Assembly (NCBI GenBank): GCA_951812925.1
Contig: OX638370.1
Span: forward strand, 101,632,897 to 101,696,896
Direction of reading: 5' to 3'
Origin: Calliopum simillimum
Taxonomy: Eukaryota > Arthropoda > Insecta > Diptera > Lauxaniidae
DNA length: 64,000 nt
Shown here: one piece after another, positions 44,165 through 55,345 of the stretch
Layout: each line of letters opens with the position of its first letter
How positions within the stretch are numbered: the stretch's first letter is position 1
Position numbers and translations under genes: made by a program
Notes under the pieces: generated by a model
Database searches by the model: none
Told to the model about the DNA's origin: nothing
What the model saw: only the letters and a program-made list of their open reading frames with translations

Positions 44165-44311
44165 CTGCATTACAGTTTCCGGTTCCTCTAAATATTCGAT
44201 ACTCTCCAGTCCATTTTCCTCCCCATTAGCAATGGATGCCTCTGGCAGAAGAATCGTATTGGCAGAGCGGTTCTTATTCAGTCGCGTCGACAGCGCGTCA
44301 AAGTCTGACAT
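44165..44311 (-). CDS. ZAD-C2H2 zinc-finger protein, exon 1 (residues 1-49)
   Basis: The exon encodes MSDFDALSTRLNKNR through EYLEEPETVMQ and ends CAG before GTAAGT. The ATG at 44311-44309 is preceded by AAATAAAA, a good insect initiation context, and upstream frames add only Lys-rich sequence read from an A-rich leader. The phase-0 junction continues the acidic character into exon 2, which supports joining the two. The acidic N terminus has no recognised domain. Promoter and 5' UTR would lie above 44311; no TATA box is evident. Confidence 0.88.
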
Positions 44312-45664
44312 TTTTATTTTTTGTCTTTTTCTTTTTTTTTTTGCGGATTTCAAATGCCTTGTTTTATTTTTGTTTTTGTTTACACTTTTATTCTTTTCTC
44401 TTTACACTTTATTTTTACGCGCCGCTTTGCCAAACTTTTTGTTGATGGTCGGCGTTGTCAAACCACTTAAAAATTAATACAAAAAAAAAACTTTTTCTGA
44501 CGCCGCTTTGACGTCGAGTGGAGCGCCTACAAAAATTGATTAAAAATGCATAAATGTAGCACTTTAGCAAATCTCGATTCAATGTTTACACTTTATAAAT
44601 ATTGCTATTCACACTTTTCACTTTACCAATTATTTTTTAAATAAATCACAAATAAGTTAAGTTTTATAAAAAGTTTCCTCCGCTGTCTGTCAATTTTTTT
44701 TTCAGCGGCGAAGTTGTGAGAAGAAATTTGACATTTAAAATTCGTTCACAATAAATGTTTAATAATTAAAAATTTTAACAATTTTAGAATTTTATGCAAT
44801 AAAACTACACATTGCATAATTTTCAGATATTTTTTGCACTTGGAATTTATATTTAAAATCTTTTAATTTTAGCACTGCACAATTCTTCTGTACACTTGTA
44901 TTCTTATACGGCCATTTTGAAATTTTCGCAATGTAAGAATCGACATAAAATTTTCCATTGCGTTATTGTGAATGCGCACAGCATGTGCGAAAGAGCACAA
45001 TGGCTTATTACGAGAAGATGAATGCTTCGGTTTGTTAAGTGTGTGCTAGAAGGGGATCGCATGTCATTTTATTGATTATTTTCAGAAAAATATTTTGTTC
45101 ACTCTACACTAAGCAGGGTGATATAATTGGTTCAATTTCAATATTATGGTGCGAGTACGTGTTTCAGATTTACTTGACGTTTAATACATGATGAAAAGCC
45201 AAATAAATCTGGAAACAGCCGCAGCTTAATCATCTCATAAATCCGCTGTGGAAATGCAGGAATGAATGAGTGTTATGAGTGTATACCACAAAAATATCGT
45301 AAAAAATTGTAAAAAATATAGTCGATTCTAAAAATAAAGAATTATATATAGCTCTGTTCATCTATTCACTTACTATAAAATCATACAGCTAAAATAAATT
45401 TAACTTTTTTCTGAAATTTTGTCTTCTCCATAGTTTTCTATACCTATGTCTTAAAACGACTGGAGAAACAAAAAAAAAAGAGGTAAATATTAACAACATA
45501 TCATTTTCCTGTGAGAAATTATAACAGAGGATTGTCTGAAGGTGTTTGTCTAACAGATCGCCCATGTGTTCGCTAGCCAAGACAAGCCATATGTATATCA
45601 CTAATAGTAGGTGTGTTTTTGTGGACAATTTATCTGGGTTTGTCTTAAGTACATTTATAGCGCG
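44312..45664. other. 5' flank of the zinc-finger gene; otherwise nothing recognised
   Basis: An A/T-homopolymer leader immediately precedes the start codon (as seen on the minus strand). Beyond it the sequence is AT-rich with no clear core promoter. A 129-codon minus-strand frame at 45389-45778 overlaps a MITE-like copy and shows no known domain, so I do not call it a gene. Confidence 0.4.
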
Positions 45665-45767
45665 TCTCCACTGGAGATAAATACTAAGAAGAAAAGGAAA
45701 AACAACTTTAATTTTCCCGCTAATGACATTTACTGTAAAAATATATCTCTTTCGGTCGGTGGAAACA
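45665..45767. mobile_element. Short copy of the GTTTCCACCGG MITE found in intron 1
   Basis: CGTCTCCACTGGAGATAAAT at the left and CGGTCGGTGGAAAC at the right are inverted ends. The core ACTAAGAAGAAAAG...AACAACTTTAATTTTCCCGC, then an ATGACATTTA phrase, is nearly identical to 43930-43980 in the intron. This copy looks like a deletion derivative of about 100 bp. Confidence 0.6.
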
Positions 45768-45789
45768 TTTGAGTGCACGATTGTGCTAT

Positions 45790-46744
45790 AGAATGCCGAT
45801 CACTGGTTTAAAATTAGCCATAGCCATATTTCCTTGAAAATAATTTTTAAGTGGCTATAATTTTTGCAAATATGATGATGTAAGCTCCATAAATTTATAT
45901 TTTTAAATATTACTACACTTATTCTTGAATAACATTGTTGCAAAAAAAAGAGTTTTAAGTCGACCCAAAAAAACAAAAATTTTCTGAAAGTCGATGGCAA
46001 AAACAATAGTTCGAAATGCACTTTACATATGCGGTTTATGTAGAAGTAAAACCACCCCCTTCATATAGGCAGAAACATAAAAGCAACACCTTAAGGCCTC
46101 AGCACCTCAACAGCAGGTGTTAACCAGTTGAATCATGTACCTTTACGTTCTGTGAATAATTAATGAGTGCTGAACTTTGCGGCGAGACTTTTCACTTTGT
46201 TCTCATTTTCACATTTTTTGGCATTACTCTGGTTTCCCCCTGTCTGTATAAAAGAGTAATTAACGTAAAATACCTTTTGATGTGCAATTAAAAATCGAAA
46301 ATTGCAAGGTAAATCGAAGGAAGAGATGTGAGAAAATCTGGTCTGAAAAAAAAAAACAATTCCTTTGTTTCTTTACAATACGAATTTTCCCCATGGTTTT
46401 ATTGTTACCCACAAAAGAAAAATGTTGAAAAACGAAACCACAAAAGAAATGATTTTTACGATTAATTGTTCCGGAGGAAATTATCGTGTGATGTGGCGTA
46501 TGAGTGATGCCTTTTGTGTGGTTGACACTAATCTTTAGTGGAGCATTGAACTCTATGTTGTGTGCATATTTGGAAATATTTAGTTTCCCTATTTAGCTCC
46601 AACTAGTGCTGCGGTAGTTAAGCGGAAAACGGTTAATAATCGGTTATTTTCTTTAAATTCACTATTTAAATGTATCGCAAAGTAATCGGTTATTTTCAAA
46701 ATATTTGCAAAAAGTAGGTATATACGACCACTTGATAAATTTTA
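45790..46744. other. No gene recognised
   Basis: AT-rich non-coding sequence. The 73-codon minus-strand frame at 45800-46021 is hydrophobic and low-complexity. Confidence 0.4.
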
Positions 46745-46749
46745 TCAAT

Positions 46750-47213
46750 ATATGGGCATATCCGAAAATAATCTTCCTTTATATGACCCAGGTTTTCAAA
46801 AAAACAAAAACTACGTAGCGGATTGTCACGTTCCATAGCTAAAATTAAAGGTAAGAACATGAGCACCATTTCAAAATAAAATAGTTTTATAATAAAACCT
46901 CAAAATATCATATAAAACGTGAACTTTAAACTTTGAGGAGCCATAAATTGAAAAAAATCACTGATAAACAAATTCGGTAAAAAAAGTGTCTTTTTATTTT
47001 TCATAACCTATCAGAAAAACTTCATGAGACCCCAGGGACCAGAATTTTTTTCATTTTGTTGCACTACGTAATGAGAGATCTCTATACTGAGCATTTAGGA
47101 TAGCTCTGCAAATTTCGATAAATTTGAGATGGAAATGGTCGCATATGAAAAAAAGAAAATTTCTGAAAACCTGGGTTATATAAGGGAAGACTATTTTCGG
47201 ATATGCTTGACCA
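46750..47213. repeat. Inverted-repeat element, about 50-bp arms
   Basis: The left arm 46751-46799 (starting ATATGGGCATATCCGAAAAT and ending in an ACCCAGGTTTTC phrase) pairs with the right arm 47164-47212 (GAAAACCTGGGTTATATAAG and onward) with few mismatches. The interior is unique within the window. No coding capacity. Confidence 0.65.
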
Positions 47214-47454
47214 TTTCATCAAATCAGTCAAATTTTACTAAAGTATTCTGAAGCACCGCCCATGACAACTACAAAAAAAAATATAGATGTAATTATCGAA
47301 ATAATTTGTTTATTAAAACCCTTGGAAGCAATGACTACTTAAATAAGTGGAGAAAAAGAAAATACACCTCTGACCTCAAATCAAAAAACTGGTATGACTT
47401 ATGTATTACCGAATTAAAGGAAATTTAATGAAAATTCCAAAAAACTTATAAAGA

Positions 47455-47950
47455 CCTTTTTCATACTAAAATTGCCGCCAAAATCAAAGAGTACACAGTA
47501 AAAATTTTAGTTTAATTTTAAAACCAAAAAGTATTTATATAGAACAATACCAAAAAAAGCATTAATTTCAAACTATTTTGGATTAAATTTTATACTTTTC
47601 TGGTATAAATTTTAAACTTTTTTTTAAAAAAATCGGGATTTAATACCAAAAAAAGTTAAAATCAATACCAAAGGGAATCAAAAGTAAGAAAAGTAAACTA
47701 TCATTATTTCGTGTGTAGGAAAAACATTTTAAATCCAGAACTTAGCGAACTCCTTTTGAACTCTGTAAACCAAATACACTTTTAGTAAACCCATAGCTAT
47801 TTAGTAAGCCATTAGCTAAAAGTTTTTCACACAAAATTTTTCTCTAAGACGTTAGGGTGACCCAAGAAATGTAAATGTAAAACAAGTCACAAAATCAGTT
47901 TTAACCCTGTAACTCCTCAGGCGTACATTTAGGCCTAGGACTGCTCTATC
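47455..47950 (+). repeat. Dispersed repeat shared with 54860-55345
   Basis: Phrases common to both copies in order: TTTTTCATACTAAAATTGCC, CATTTTAAATCCAGAACTTA, a TTCTCTAAGACGTTAGGGTG block, TGTAAAACAAGTCA and TAACTCCTCAGGCGTACAT. The copy here is longer because of an insertion at 47492-47717. Confidence 0.65.
47492..47717. mobile_element. MITE-like insertion, 226 bp, TACACAG...GTGTGTA ends
   Basis: The insert interrupts the repeat between a CAAAATCAAAG phrase and GGAAAAACATTTTAAAT; the paralogue at about 54885-54920 reads across without it. Its ends are an imperfect inverted repeat with TTTTAGTTT against AAACTATCAT farther in. It is AT-rich with no coding capacity. The ends recall those of the element at 36205-36911. 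Confidence 0.6.
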
Positions 47951-49467
47951 ACTTCGTAACCTTATCGTTTACACCCTGTGTATAATAGCACTGATTAAAT
48001 CACTTATGGACACTTATTAAATACATATGAGCACTATTGCTCATTGATTCTCGTTAGTTATTTTCAGCAAAAGAGTCACTATGTTAAGGGTGGTTATAAA
48101 TTTAGCTGGAGCATTTTATTATGGCACATTTATGGTATATTTATGGTAATACAATTCAGACATAAAATATTTATTTTATTTTAGAAAAACATTTTTAAGT
48201 AAAAACTAGGTATTTAAAGAAGAAAACCTACTTTACTGTTATGAACATTATGTCAACTTTCTGTAAATGCCTTAAATAATTTATTATAACAAAGCCGGGA
48301 AAGAAAAGAAAAAAGTATATAGATATAAAGAAAAACAACCTAGCAAATTGCCAACATTTACTCTAAGCCTTTCGTTTGCTGTTTTTTTTTTCTTTTTTGA
48401 TAACTAACCATCTAAAAAAACGTCGTGATTGGAAAAGTTCTTTCTGTTGAGTGATAGTTTTTTTTTTTCTTTTATATCTAGCGTTACACGCATGTGATAT
48501 GGGTCTAGGGATGGTAGAAAAAATAAATAATAAAAAAAAACAATGTCAAAATAAATGTTCAAATGTCGACAAAAATTTGGTCAGTAGGGTTATATAGTTT
48601 AGATATATTGGAGGAATGTAAGGTGAAAATAGGGTATCTTAGTAAAGAAGACATTGTCACACAATGATTTATGTTCGCATGCAATTTAAGGGACATCTTA
48701 TGGTGTGTAGCATAAAAAGCAGAAAAAAATACTAAATGTCAGGATATAACCTTTAATGGCTTAAACTGTTGTATATTGCGGAAAAAACAAAGTTTTCCTC
48801 TTTTGTGTCGACCTTAAAACAAATGAATGTCAACAAATTATTTAGAAGAGTAATGTCCGGAATATCACTGACGCTTAAAGTAACATTGAACACTTTGGTT
48901 GACTGGCGGTTTTGTTTTTTAGTTTTAAGTTCGTTGTATGTATATCAAATCGAAAAACACTAGATTTTATTTCACAGTGTAATAAAGTAAAGACGATTAA
49001 TAACTTTGTGGCTTTGAAGTAGTTTTCTTTCCAAACTAAGTAAGTAAAATTTGCATTGAAGATAAACGCAATTTTGCTACAAAACTTTAAAAGAAAACGT
49101 TGCTGACAGCTATTTCTTTTTGAAATTTATTGGTGCACATTAATCAAAAATACCTTAGGTATAATTTAGACTATAAATTTAAACAGTAGATACTGCAATT
49201 TTTCCCTTTTTTTTACTTTCTTTACTCTATGAACTACATAAATATGTATGTACATATGTATGTCTTTAGATCTAAAGCAATTTTTATTGTTGTAAAAGTT
49301 TTTCACATCAATTCAAAGACATTTCTTTGAATGTGATAGGCAGTCAACAATTTTCCAGATGTTTAAAATGACCACGTGCTGAATTCTTGCTTGATTGACA
49401 TGCTTGACTGCAATTGCTTAATATGGGTTAATACTTAAACGACTCGTGCTCGTGTAAGCATGTACAT
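47951..49467. other. No gene recognised
   Basis: AT-rich sequence. A 64-codon frame at 48769 has no identifiable content. Confidence 0.4.
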
Positions 49468-49469
49468 TA

Positions 49470-50232
49470 GGGTGATAGAAAAAAACAGAAAAAAGCTGAA
49501 ATGTTTTTGGCATTAAATAAGACATAATCAGGCTTGTTCCGAAATTCGTTTGCTTTCAATTACTTTACATTTATAAGGCTATTTGATGAAAACGGTGAGT
49601 CAAACGATAAAAAGTATCAGAATCCCTTTTCTGCATTAACTAAAAAGTAAAGGTTGAAGAAATATTTTTAAAAAACCCCAAAAAGTCGAAAAATTCGATT
49701 TTAATGAATACTTCCTAAACGTTTACTTCTTCGTAAATACAAATAAATATTACTTGTACAACCTGTTATTCTCCACAAATGAGATTCATGTATTTTTTAT
49801 AGTGTGACTCACCATTTTCATCAAAAAGTTTCTGAAATGAAAAGTAATTGAAACCACATGGATAACCGCACAGGTTAATTTGTATGAAATAAATTTCTAA
49901 TTTTTTAAAAGCTGAAAAGTTTAATTTTTGGTGAAGTTTCCTGTAAGTAATTGTGAACTAAAATACTATGGAGCTAAGGTGGATGATACCATCAGATTCC
50001 TCTGTTATAACAACTTGAAAAAAGTAATTTAAAAAATTTTGTTCCAACATTTACATTGCTAAAAATGAGATTGCAGTTGGCTTAAAAGCTGTTTCTTGAG
50101 TTCTTTCTTTCAAAGAAACAACCGCCGACCACTAAGTCTCCAGCATAAGGTTTGAAATTGGTCTCTTATGTTTTGTAAGCTGCGAAAGAAACTTTTCAGC
50201 TTTGCACACCTCCGGTTCTTTTTGTATCACCC
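49470..50232. mobile_element. Long-TIR MITE with GGGTGATA ends, TA duplication
   Basis: The ends GGGTGATAGAAAAA and TTTTTGTATCACCC are flanked by TA on both sides (49468-49469, 50233-50234). Farther in, GATGAAAACGGTGAGTCAAA near 49586 faces TGTGACTCACCATTTTCATC near 49803, and CAATTACTTTACA faces AAAGTAATTG, so the left half is partly self-complementary. No transposase. A TA target suits Tc1/mariner-related non-autonomous elements. Confidence 0.65.
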
Positions 50233-50385
50233 TAATTTACATTGACAGACTGTTAACATTCAGCCTAACAGACAGTTATTTAAGCATCTGTCATATAACC
50301 GAGCAGTAAAAGTTGATTTAAATTACAAAATGTGACAAATGAAATTCTTTCTTTCAACACAACAGACGTGCATAATAGTCAGTGG

Positions 50386-50454
50386 CGTAGCTAGGGCTGG
50401 GCCACCGTCCACAGCGGTACACTCCCAGGGGCGGCAATTTGAATTATTGATCGA
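50386..50454 (+). mobile_element. Fragment with a hAT-type end
   Basis: CAGTGGCGTAGCTAGGGCTG followed by a G/C-rich stretch is typical of the terminus of short hAT-like elements. No opposite terminus or duplication was found, so it is probably truncated by later events. Confidence 0.4.
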
Positions 50455-50462
50455 TATTGAAC

Positions 50463-50872
50463 TAGTGAGGAGCAAAGTTAGTCTTGGTCTTGCAAAATTA
50501 CCAAGACGCTGATATCATTGCAAGACCAAGACCATGACTGCTATGGTCTTGGTCTTGCTCACGCTGATCATCACGACCAAGTCTGCTTTTTAGTCTTGCG
50601 ATTTTATAGTTAATAGGTGTGTCACGCCTCTTTCAAGCATAAAATTATATCACAATTCGAAATTTGGCATCTTAAAAACACAACTGCTTTGTAAAAATAA
50701 GGTTTGGAAATTTTGAATACTTAACAATCTTTAGAAACTTTTGCAAGACCAAGACTTAACGACCACGATCAAGACCAAGACCAATACTAAACATCAAAAC
50801 CAAGACCAAGACCAATACTCAATGTGCAAGAACAAGACCAGGACTGCTATGGTCGTGGTTTGCTCATCACTA
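50463..50872 (+). mobile_element. hAT-like MITE (GGTCTTG family), complete copy
   Basis: The inverted ends TAGTGAGGAGCAAA and TTTGCTCATCACTA (one mismatch) are flanked by a perfect 8-bp duplication TATTGAAC (50455-50462, 50873-50880). TAGNG ends and 8-bp duplications fit the hAT superfamily. The body consists largely of repeated GGTCTTG / CAAGACC phrases, which gives it potential to fold. Two further copies lie at 9530-12930 (split) and 14186-14560. Confidence 0.85.
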
Positions 50873-50895
50873 TATTGAACTGCAACTAGGAACTT

Positions 50896-51100
50896 TTTAT
50901 ATACCCTACACCCAGGGTATATTCACTTTGTCTTTTCTTTTATAACACACTGAAGAAGGTGTGGCAAGTTAAAAAAAGTTATTATATATACATATATTCT
51001 TGATCAGCCATCTAGCCATGCCTGTTGTTCGAGAGATTAAAAATAAGCTAAATCGGTCGACGAACACGCCTACCACCCATACGAAAACAAACATATAAAA
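50896..51100 (+). repeat. Repeat R, truncated copy
   Basis: It begins TATATACCCTACACCCAGGG and carries GAAGAAGGTGTGGCAAGTT, a TTCTTGATCAGC block and CTAAATCGGTCGACGAACAC. The sequence stops matching after about 51100, shortly before the palindrome at 51180. Confidence 0.6.
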
Positions 51101-51179
51101 AGCTATATTAACAGCAGAGTCTTTCTTTGTATTACCGAGCAAGATTCGACCTGACATCTCTGGGTTTTATGGTTTCTGT

Positions 51180-52060
51180 AGTATGAGCTTTGAAAAAAAA
51201 AAAAAAAAATTACACTGCGAAAAAAAAAAATTATTTTTGCTGCATAAAAACCTTTTTTCTTTTTCAAAGCCATTTTGAGCACCATTTTTATTTTTTTTGA
51301 AATATTTTTATTTAAAAGTAACAATTATATAACAATTATTTTCAAGCCCTCAAAATTGTGGTATGTCTTACGGTTATCAAGTTATGAGTTTTTGAAGTTG
51401 TATAATGTTGTGTTTATCATGAGGCGTTGGTGAGCGTGCGCTACCGTCCACCGTCTGAACGAAATTTTTTTTCATTGAACCCTAGTGAAATTTTTTTTAG
51501 AATTTGTTTGTAAAACATTTTAACCCATTATAACCAAGTTTTTGAATAATGGTGTCAAAAAGACCCATAAAAACGGGGTATAATGGGATAAGGTGTTCTA
51601 AAAAATTATTCCTTGCTTGATTGCATGTTAACCTTCTAGAACATATTAACCCATAATAGCTCGTTTCTATGGATCTTTTTGACCTCTTTATCCAAAAACT
51701 TGGTTATAAACGGTTAAAATATTACACAAACAAATTTTGTGAAAAATTTTACTGAAAAAAAATAAAAAATACCGGTAGCAGCCCTTTATGGTAGCGCACG
51801 CGCACCAACTACCGATGATAAACACAACATTATACAACTTCAAAAACTCATAACTTGATAGCCGTAAAATATACCACAATTTTGAGGGCCGAAAAATAAT
51901 TGTTCTAAAATTCACTTTTAAATAAAGACATTTCAAATAAAAAAAATAAAAAGAGTGCACCAAGCTCAAAAATGGCTTTGAAAAAGAAAAAAGGTTTTTA
52001 TCCACCAAAAACTTATTTTTTTTTTCAGTGTAATTTTTTTTTTCAAAAGCTCATACTTTT
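51180..52060. repeat. Palindromic copy of the 8880-9529 repeat
   Basis: The left arm 51180-51610 and right arm 51630-52060 mirror each other around about 51615. Examples are GGTAGCGCACGCGCACCAAC near 51790 against its inverse near 51430, CAAAAACTCATAACTTGATA, and the TGGCTTTGAAAAAG / CTTTTTCAAAGCCA pair. The right arm plus the following 150 bp corresponds to 9220-9529, so the palindromic state arose from, or decayed to, a single-armed repeat elsewhere. Frames at 51103-52008 are by-products. Confidence 0.75.
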
Positions 52061-52289
52061 CCACAAACACTCTGAAAATTTCATTAAAATCGGATAAAAA
52101 GCCGAGGAGCTATAAATTTTCAAATGTGTGAGTATTCAAAGGTTGGATCGAACTTCGTGTGGCCGCCATCTTGGAAATTATCGGAATTTCGGATAATCAT
52201 TTTACCACAGTTAAATGTGTGTGAACTACTAACTTTTCACCAGTTTTCATAAAAATCAGATATACCAAGTCGAATCTTGGTCGGCAACG

Positions 52290-52440
52290 CAAAGAATGAC
52301 TTGGCAGTAATACGACCAAAATACACAAAAATGTTAGAAACAATGAGGGCAAGCTCCGAACAAAAACTTTTTGAGCTCGGATTAAAGGGCGTGGCACATC
52401 CCATACAAGGCCATTTTTTAAAATGTTGTAGCATAAATGT
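52290..52440 (+). repeat. Repeat R internal-unit fragment
   Basis: It contains GCAAGCTCCGAACAAAAACT, GGGCGTGGCACATCCCATAC and TTTTTAAAATGTTGTAG, corresponding to one internal unit of R. The terminal blocks are absent. Confidence 0.55.
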
Positions 52441-52722
52441 TTCCAAAAGTAACAGATCTTTTGAGTTATGTTCTTTTTAATTAGGAATAAAGACCACCCT
52501 TAATCTTTTGGTCCTATCATAGTTCAGACATTCAATGTAAGTATACTTAATAGGCTTAAAGCTTATCCTATTGCTTTTGTATAGAATTGATTTCCAAATT
52601 TCAAGGTTATGCACTTAAGTGTAGCACTATTTCCTATTTATTGCTTTATTATATTTAATATTTGCGAACTTTATTGGCAGTTGCTGCCGCTTCTACTTTA
52701 TTCCAAGACAATTTTCAAGCTG

Positions 52723-52754
<32 letters not shown>

Positions 52755-54105
52755 TGAAAAGAAAACTTTGAAAGTTACCAACTAATACACTTGATCCATA
52801 TAAACATATGGGCACATGGCCAACCAATGCAAGGTAGACATGACGGCAAGACAGTTTGGACGTTGGACAAATGGTAAATCCTACATATTTGTATGTACTA
52901 CGTACACATATGTACTACAAGTATGAGGATAAGGTTGAGGATGATGATGATGATGATGACGATGATGTTCTGGTCACTGAATAACAGCTGAGTAACTCTG
53001 TATAAAGTGTAAACAGCTGTGTTCAAATATCCTTGCGTAGGGGCAATAGAAAAAAAGGATAATATAAAAAGTTGTTGACTGAGTAAAAGAGATTTTAGGA
53101 TTATTGATAATACACAGTGGAAAAGTTTGCAGAGCTATTTAGCTGAGCATAGTAGACAAACGCGGCGGTATGAAAGTAAACTTTGAGCTGTGGGGCGAGC
53201 AATTTGCGTTTATATGCAAAAGTAAAAACCTAAAGGAAAAAAAAAAAAAAATGAATGGTTGGATGCTACTTTGAAGATGGTTGAGTTTTTTCCTGTCGAA
53301 ATTTAATTTAAATTTTTTATTTTGCCAAGTACTTTTCATTTCATTGTTATACAGATATCTACGTCATGCAAAGCAGTTTTTAGACATGGGAGGATTTACC
53401 TTAACGATTTATGTGAAAAATTGACTGTTAATGCTTTATTTGTTTGGTTTTTGTAGATGAGTACGGGCATTCTGAAGTTTCTTTGAAAGAAGTTGTTTCC
53501 TTAAGAATGGCACATCAAAGTTGAATTTTATTGAATTCTTTTGCCAAACTTTTAAGTTCTTTCAGAAGAAGCACAAACAACTTTGAGTTATCTGTTCATA
53601 TTTTCATAGAAGTTAAAGTTATTGCCTTAAGCATAGGGCTGCGTTGTGTTCTTCAGAATACAAGTAAAATACAAACAATTTTTTGAAATGTTATACTTTC
53701 TCAGTACACTGGGTGATGTTTTTCCGATAATGTAGAATAAGTTTTCATTACATTTCAGCAATTGATAATGAAGTTCCTTAGAATGAGTGTGAATTTATAG
53801 AGAATATCAATAAAATTATTACAGGAAAAGTGAAAGCATGTGTTTTTAAAAAACAACAAAATATTTCTCTTGTCAACCTATTATGTGACTGTTTTCATCA
53901 GACCATCATTAAGCGTCTAAGGCTTGACATTTAAGGGAGTAACTGATTTAAAACTTGTTCCCAACTACCAGATTTTTGTAGATTGCTCGTGAATGGTAGC
54001 ATTTATATAAGCAGAGTGTATGGAAAATATTGGTGTCATATAAAAGGTATTTTGTTGTTGTTGTTGATGTATTTGTTGTTCTAATTGAAAAATTGAAAAA
54101 TTTCA
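52441..54105. other. No gene recognised; simple repeats
   Basis: An uninterrupted run of 28 A lies at 52727-52754 and a GAT-rich microsatellite at 52940-52967. The rest is unassigned AT-rich sequence. Confidence 0.5.
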
Positions 54106-54546
54106 AAAAGGTCATATCTCCAAAACTATGAATCCAATTGAAAATATTTTTATAGGTTGTCAAATTATCTTTCATATGACACCAATATTTTTGAAATCCA
54201 TGCAGGCGTTCCCAACTTATAGCGGTTTTTAAAGAAAATATTTCCGGAATTACCGATAGCTACATCTCCGAAACTAGGTCCGAGATACCCTTTGTGAACA
54301 CATATTCTTTTTAAGGACTAAGAATTCAATGATATAAAATTAGTTTCAGAATTTTAGCGAATTTATCACTAAACGACACATAAACCCCATTTTGACCTCC
54401 ATATGACCTTAAAATCATTTTTCTCAGACGTTCTGGAAAAAAACGGAACCCGGATTCGGATTCAGGACGTCAAAGTCCCTAGGAAACACATAGTCTGGTC
54501 AAAACGCCATGACATTTTTTTTTTTGTAAACCTGTGTAATTTGTGA

Positions 54547-54860
54547 CCGTTTTAGTCCCATTTTTAAAAAAAAAATTATGTTTATACCAATCGATGGGGA
54601 TAGGTCGAAAATAGATTTTGAACATGACCAGAATTGCACCCGACCCCCTCCCCTTCTAAATGACCGTTTTGGTCCCATTTTTGTAAAAAAATATATTGCA
54701 CCAGTCGATGAGGATAGGTCGAAAATAGATTTCGGACATGACCAGAGGAGTCTCGACCTCTCTAAGAGGCAGTTTTGGGCTCATTTTTGAAAAACAATTT
54801 TAACGCACCATTCGGTAAGCAAAAGTCGAAAATAGATTTTCGACATGACCAGCGGTGTCT
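54547..54860 (+). repeat. Tandem repeat, about 105-bp unit, three copies
   Basis: Each unit runs from GACCGTTTTnGTCCCATTTT through a poly-A stretch, a CCAnTCGATGnGGATAGG block and GTCGAAAATAGATTT to ACATGACCAG. Units end near 54634, 54744 and 54852. The third is the most diverged. It is followed directly by the dispersed repeat at 54860. The preceding 54106-54546 has similar texture but no match. Confidence 0.75.
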
Positions 54861-55345
54861 TTTTTTCATACTAAAATGGCCACCAAAGTCAAAAATTAGG
54901 AAAAAAAAGGAAATTAACAATTTTAAATGTCCAGAACTTTGCGAAATCAATTGAATTCATCATTTTTAAAATGGAATATGTGTCGCTCGTTTTTGCTTTT
55001 TTGTTGGTCCATCCTTTTTCATCCATCCTTTGTTTTTCACAGATTATGGCTTAATATCAGTATAAGTTAAGCCCCACCGCTAAAATCGGATTAAAATAAG
55101 ATTTATTTAAACTTACGAGGGTTTTTTTTTAACATTTTCTTGGCTTTGTCACATATCCCCTTTTAAAAATGACTGATTCAATTAACTAATTAAGTAAAAC
55201 TTTAACATGAAAAGTTTTCTCTAAAACGTTAGGATGACCCAATAATCTTTTTTTGTAAAACAAGTCAGATAATCTGTTTTAACTCAATAACTCCTCAGGG
55301 GTACTTTTCGGACCCCCCACCCAGGTGCAATTTTTTCTTAGTCTA
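54861..55345 (+). repeat. Dispersed repeat, paralogue of 47455-47950
   Basis: It carries the same ordered blocks as the 47-kb copy (TTTTTCATACTAAAATGGCC, TTTTAAATGTCCAGAACTTT, TTCTCTAAAACGTTAGGATG, TAACTCCTCAGGGGTAC) without the 226-bp insertion, so it serves as the empty site. Confidence 0.65.

Noticed and set aside
45389..45778. A 129-codon minus-strand frame upstream of the zinc-finger gene
   Set aside because: It overlaps a MITE-like copy at 45665-45767, has no recognisable domain, and lacks any supporting exon structure.
52727..52754. The 28-A run as the poly-A tail of a processed retrocopy
   Set aside because: No upstream coding or SINE-like sequence or flanking duplication could be found; a homopolymer expansion is sufficient.
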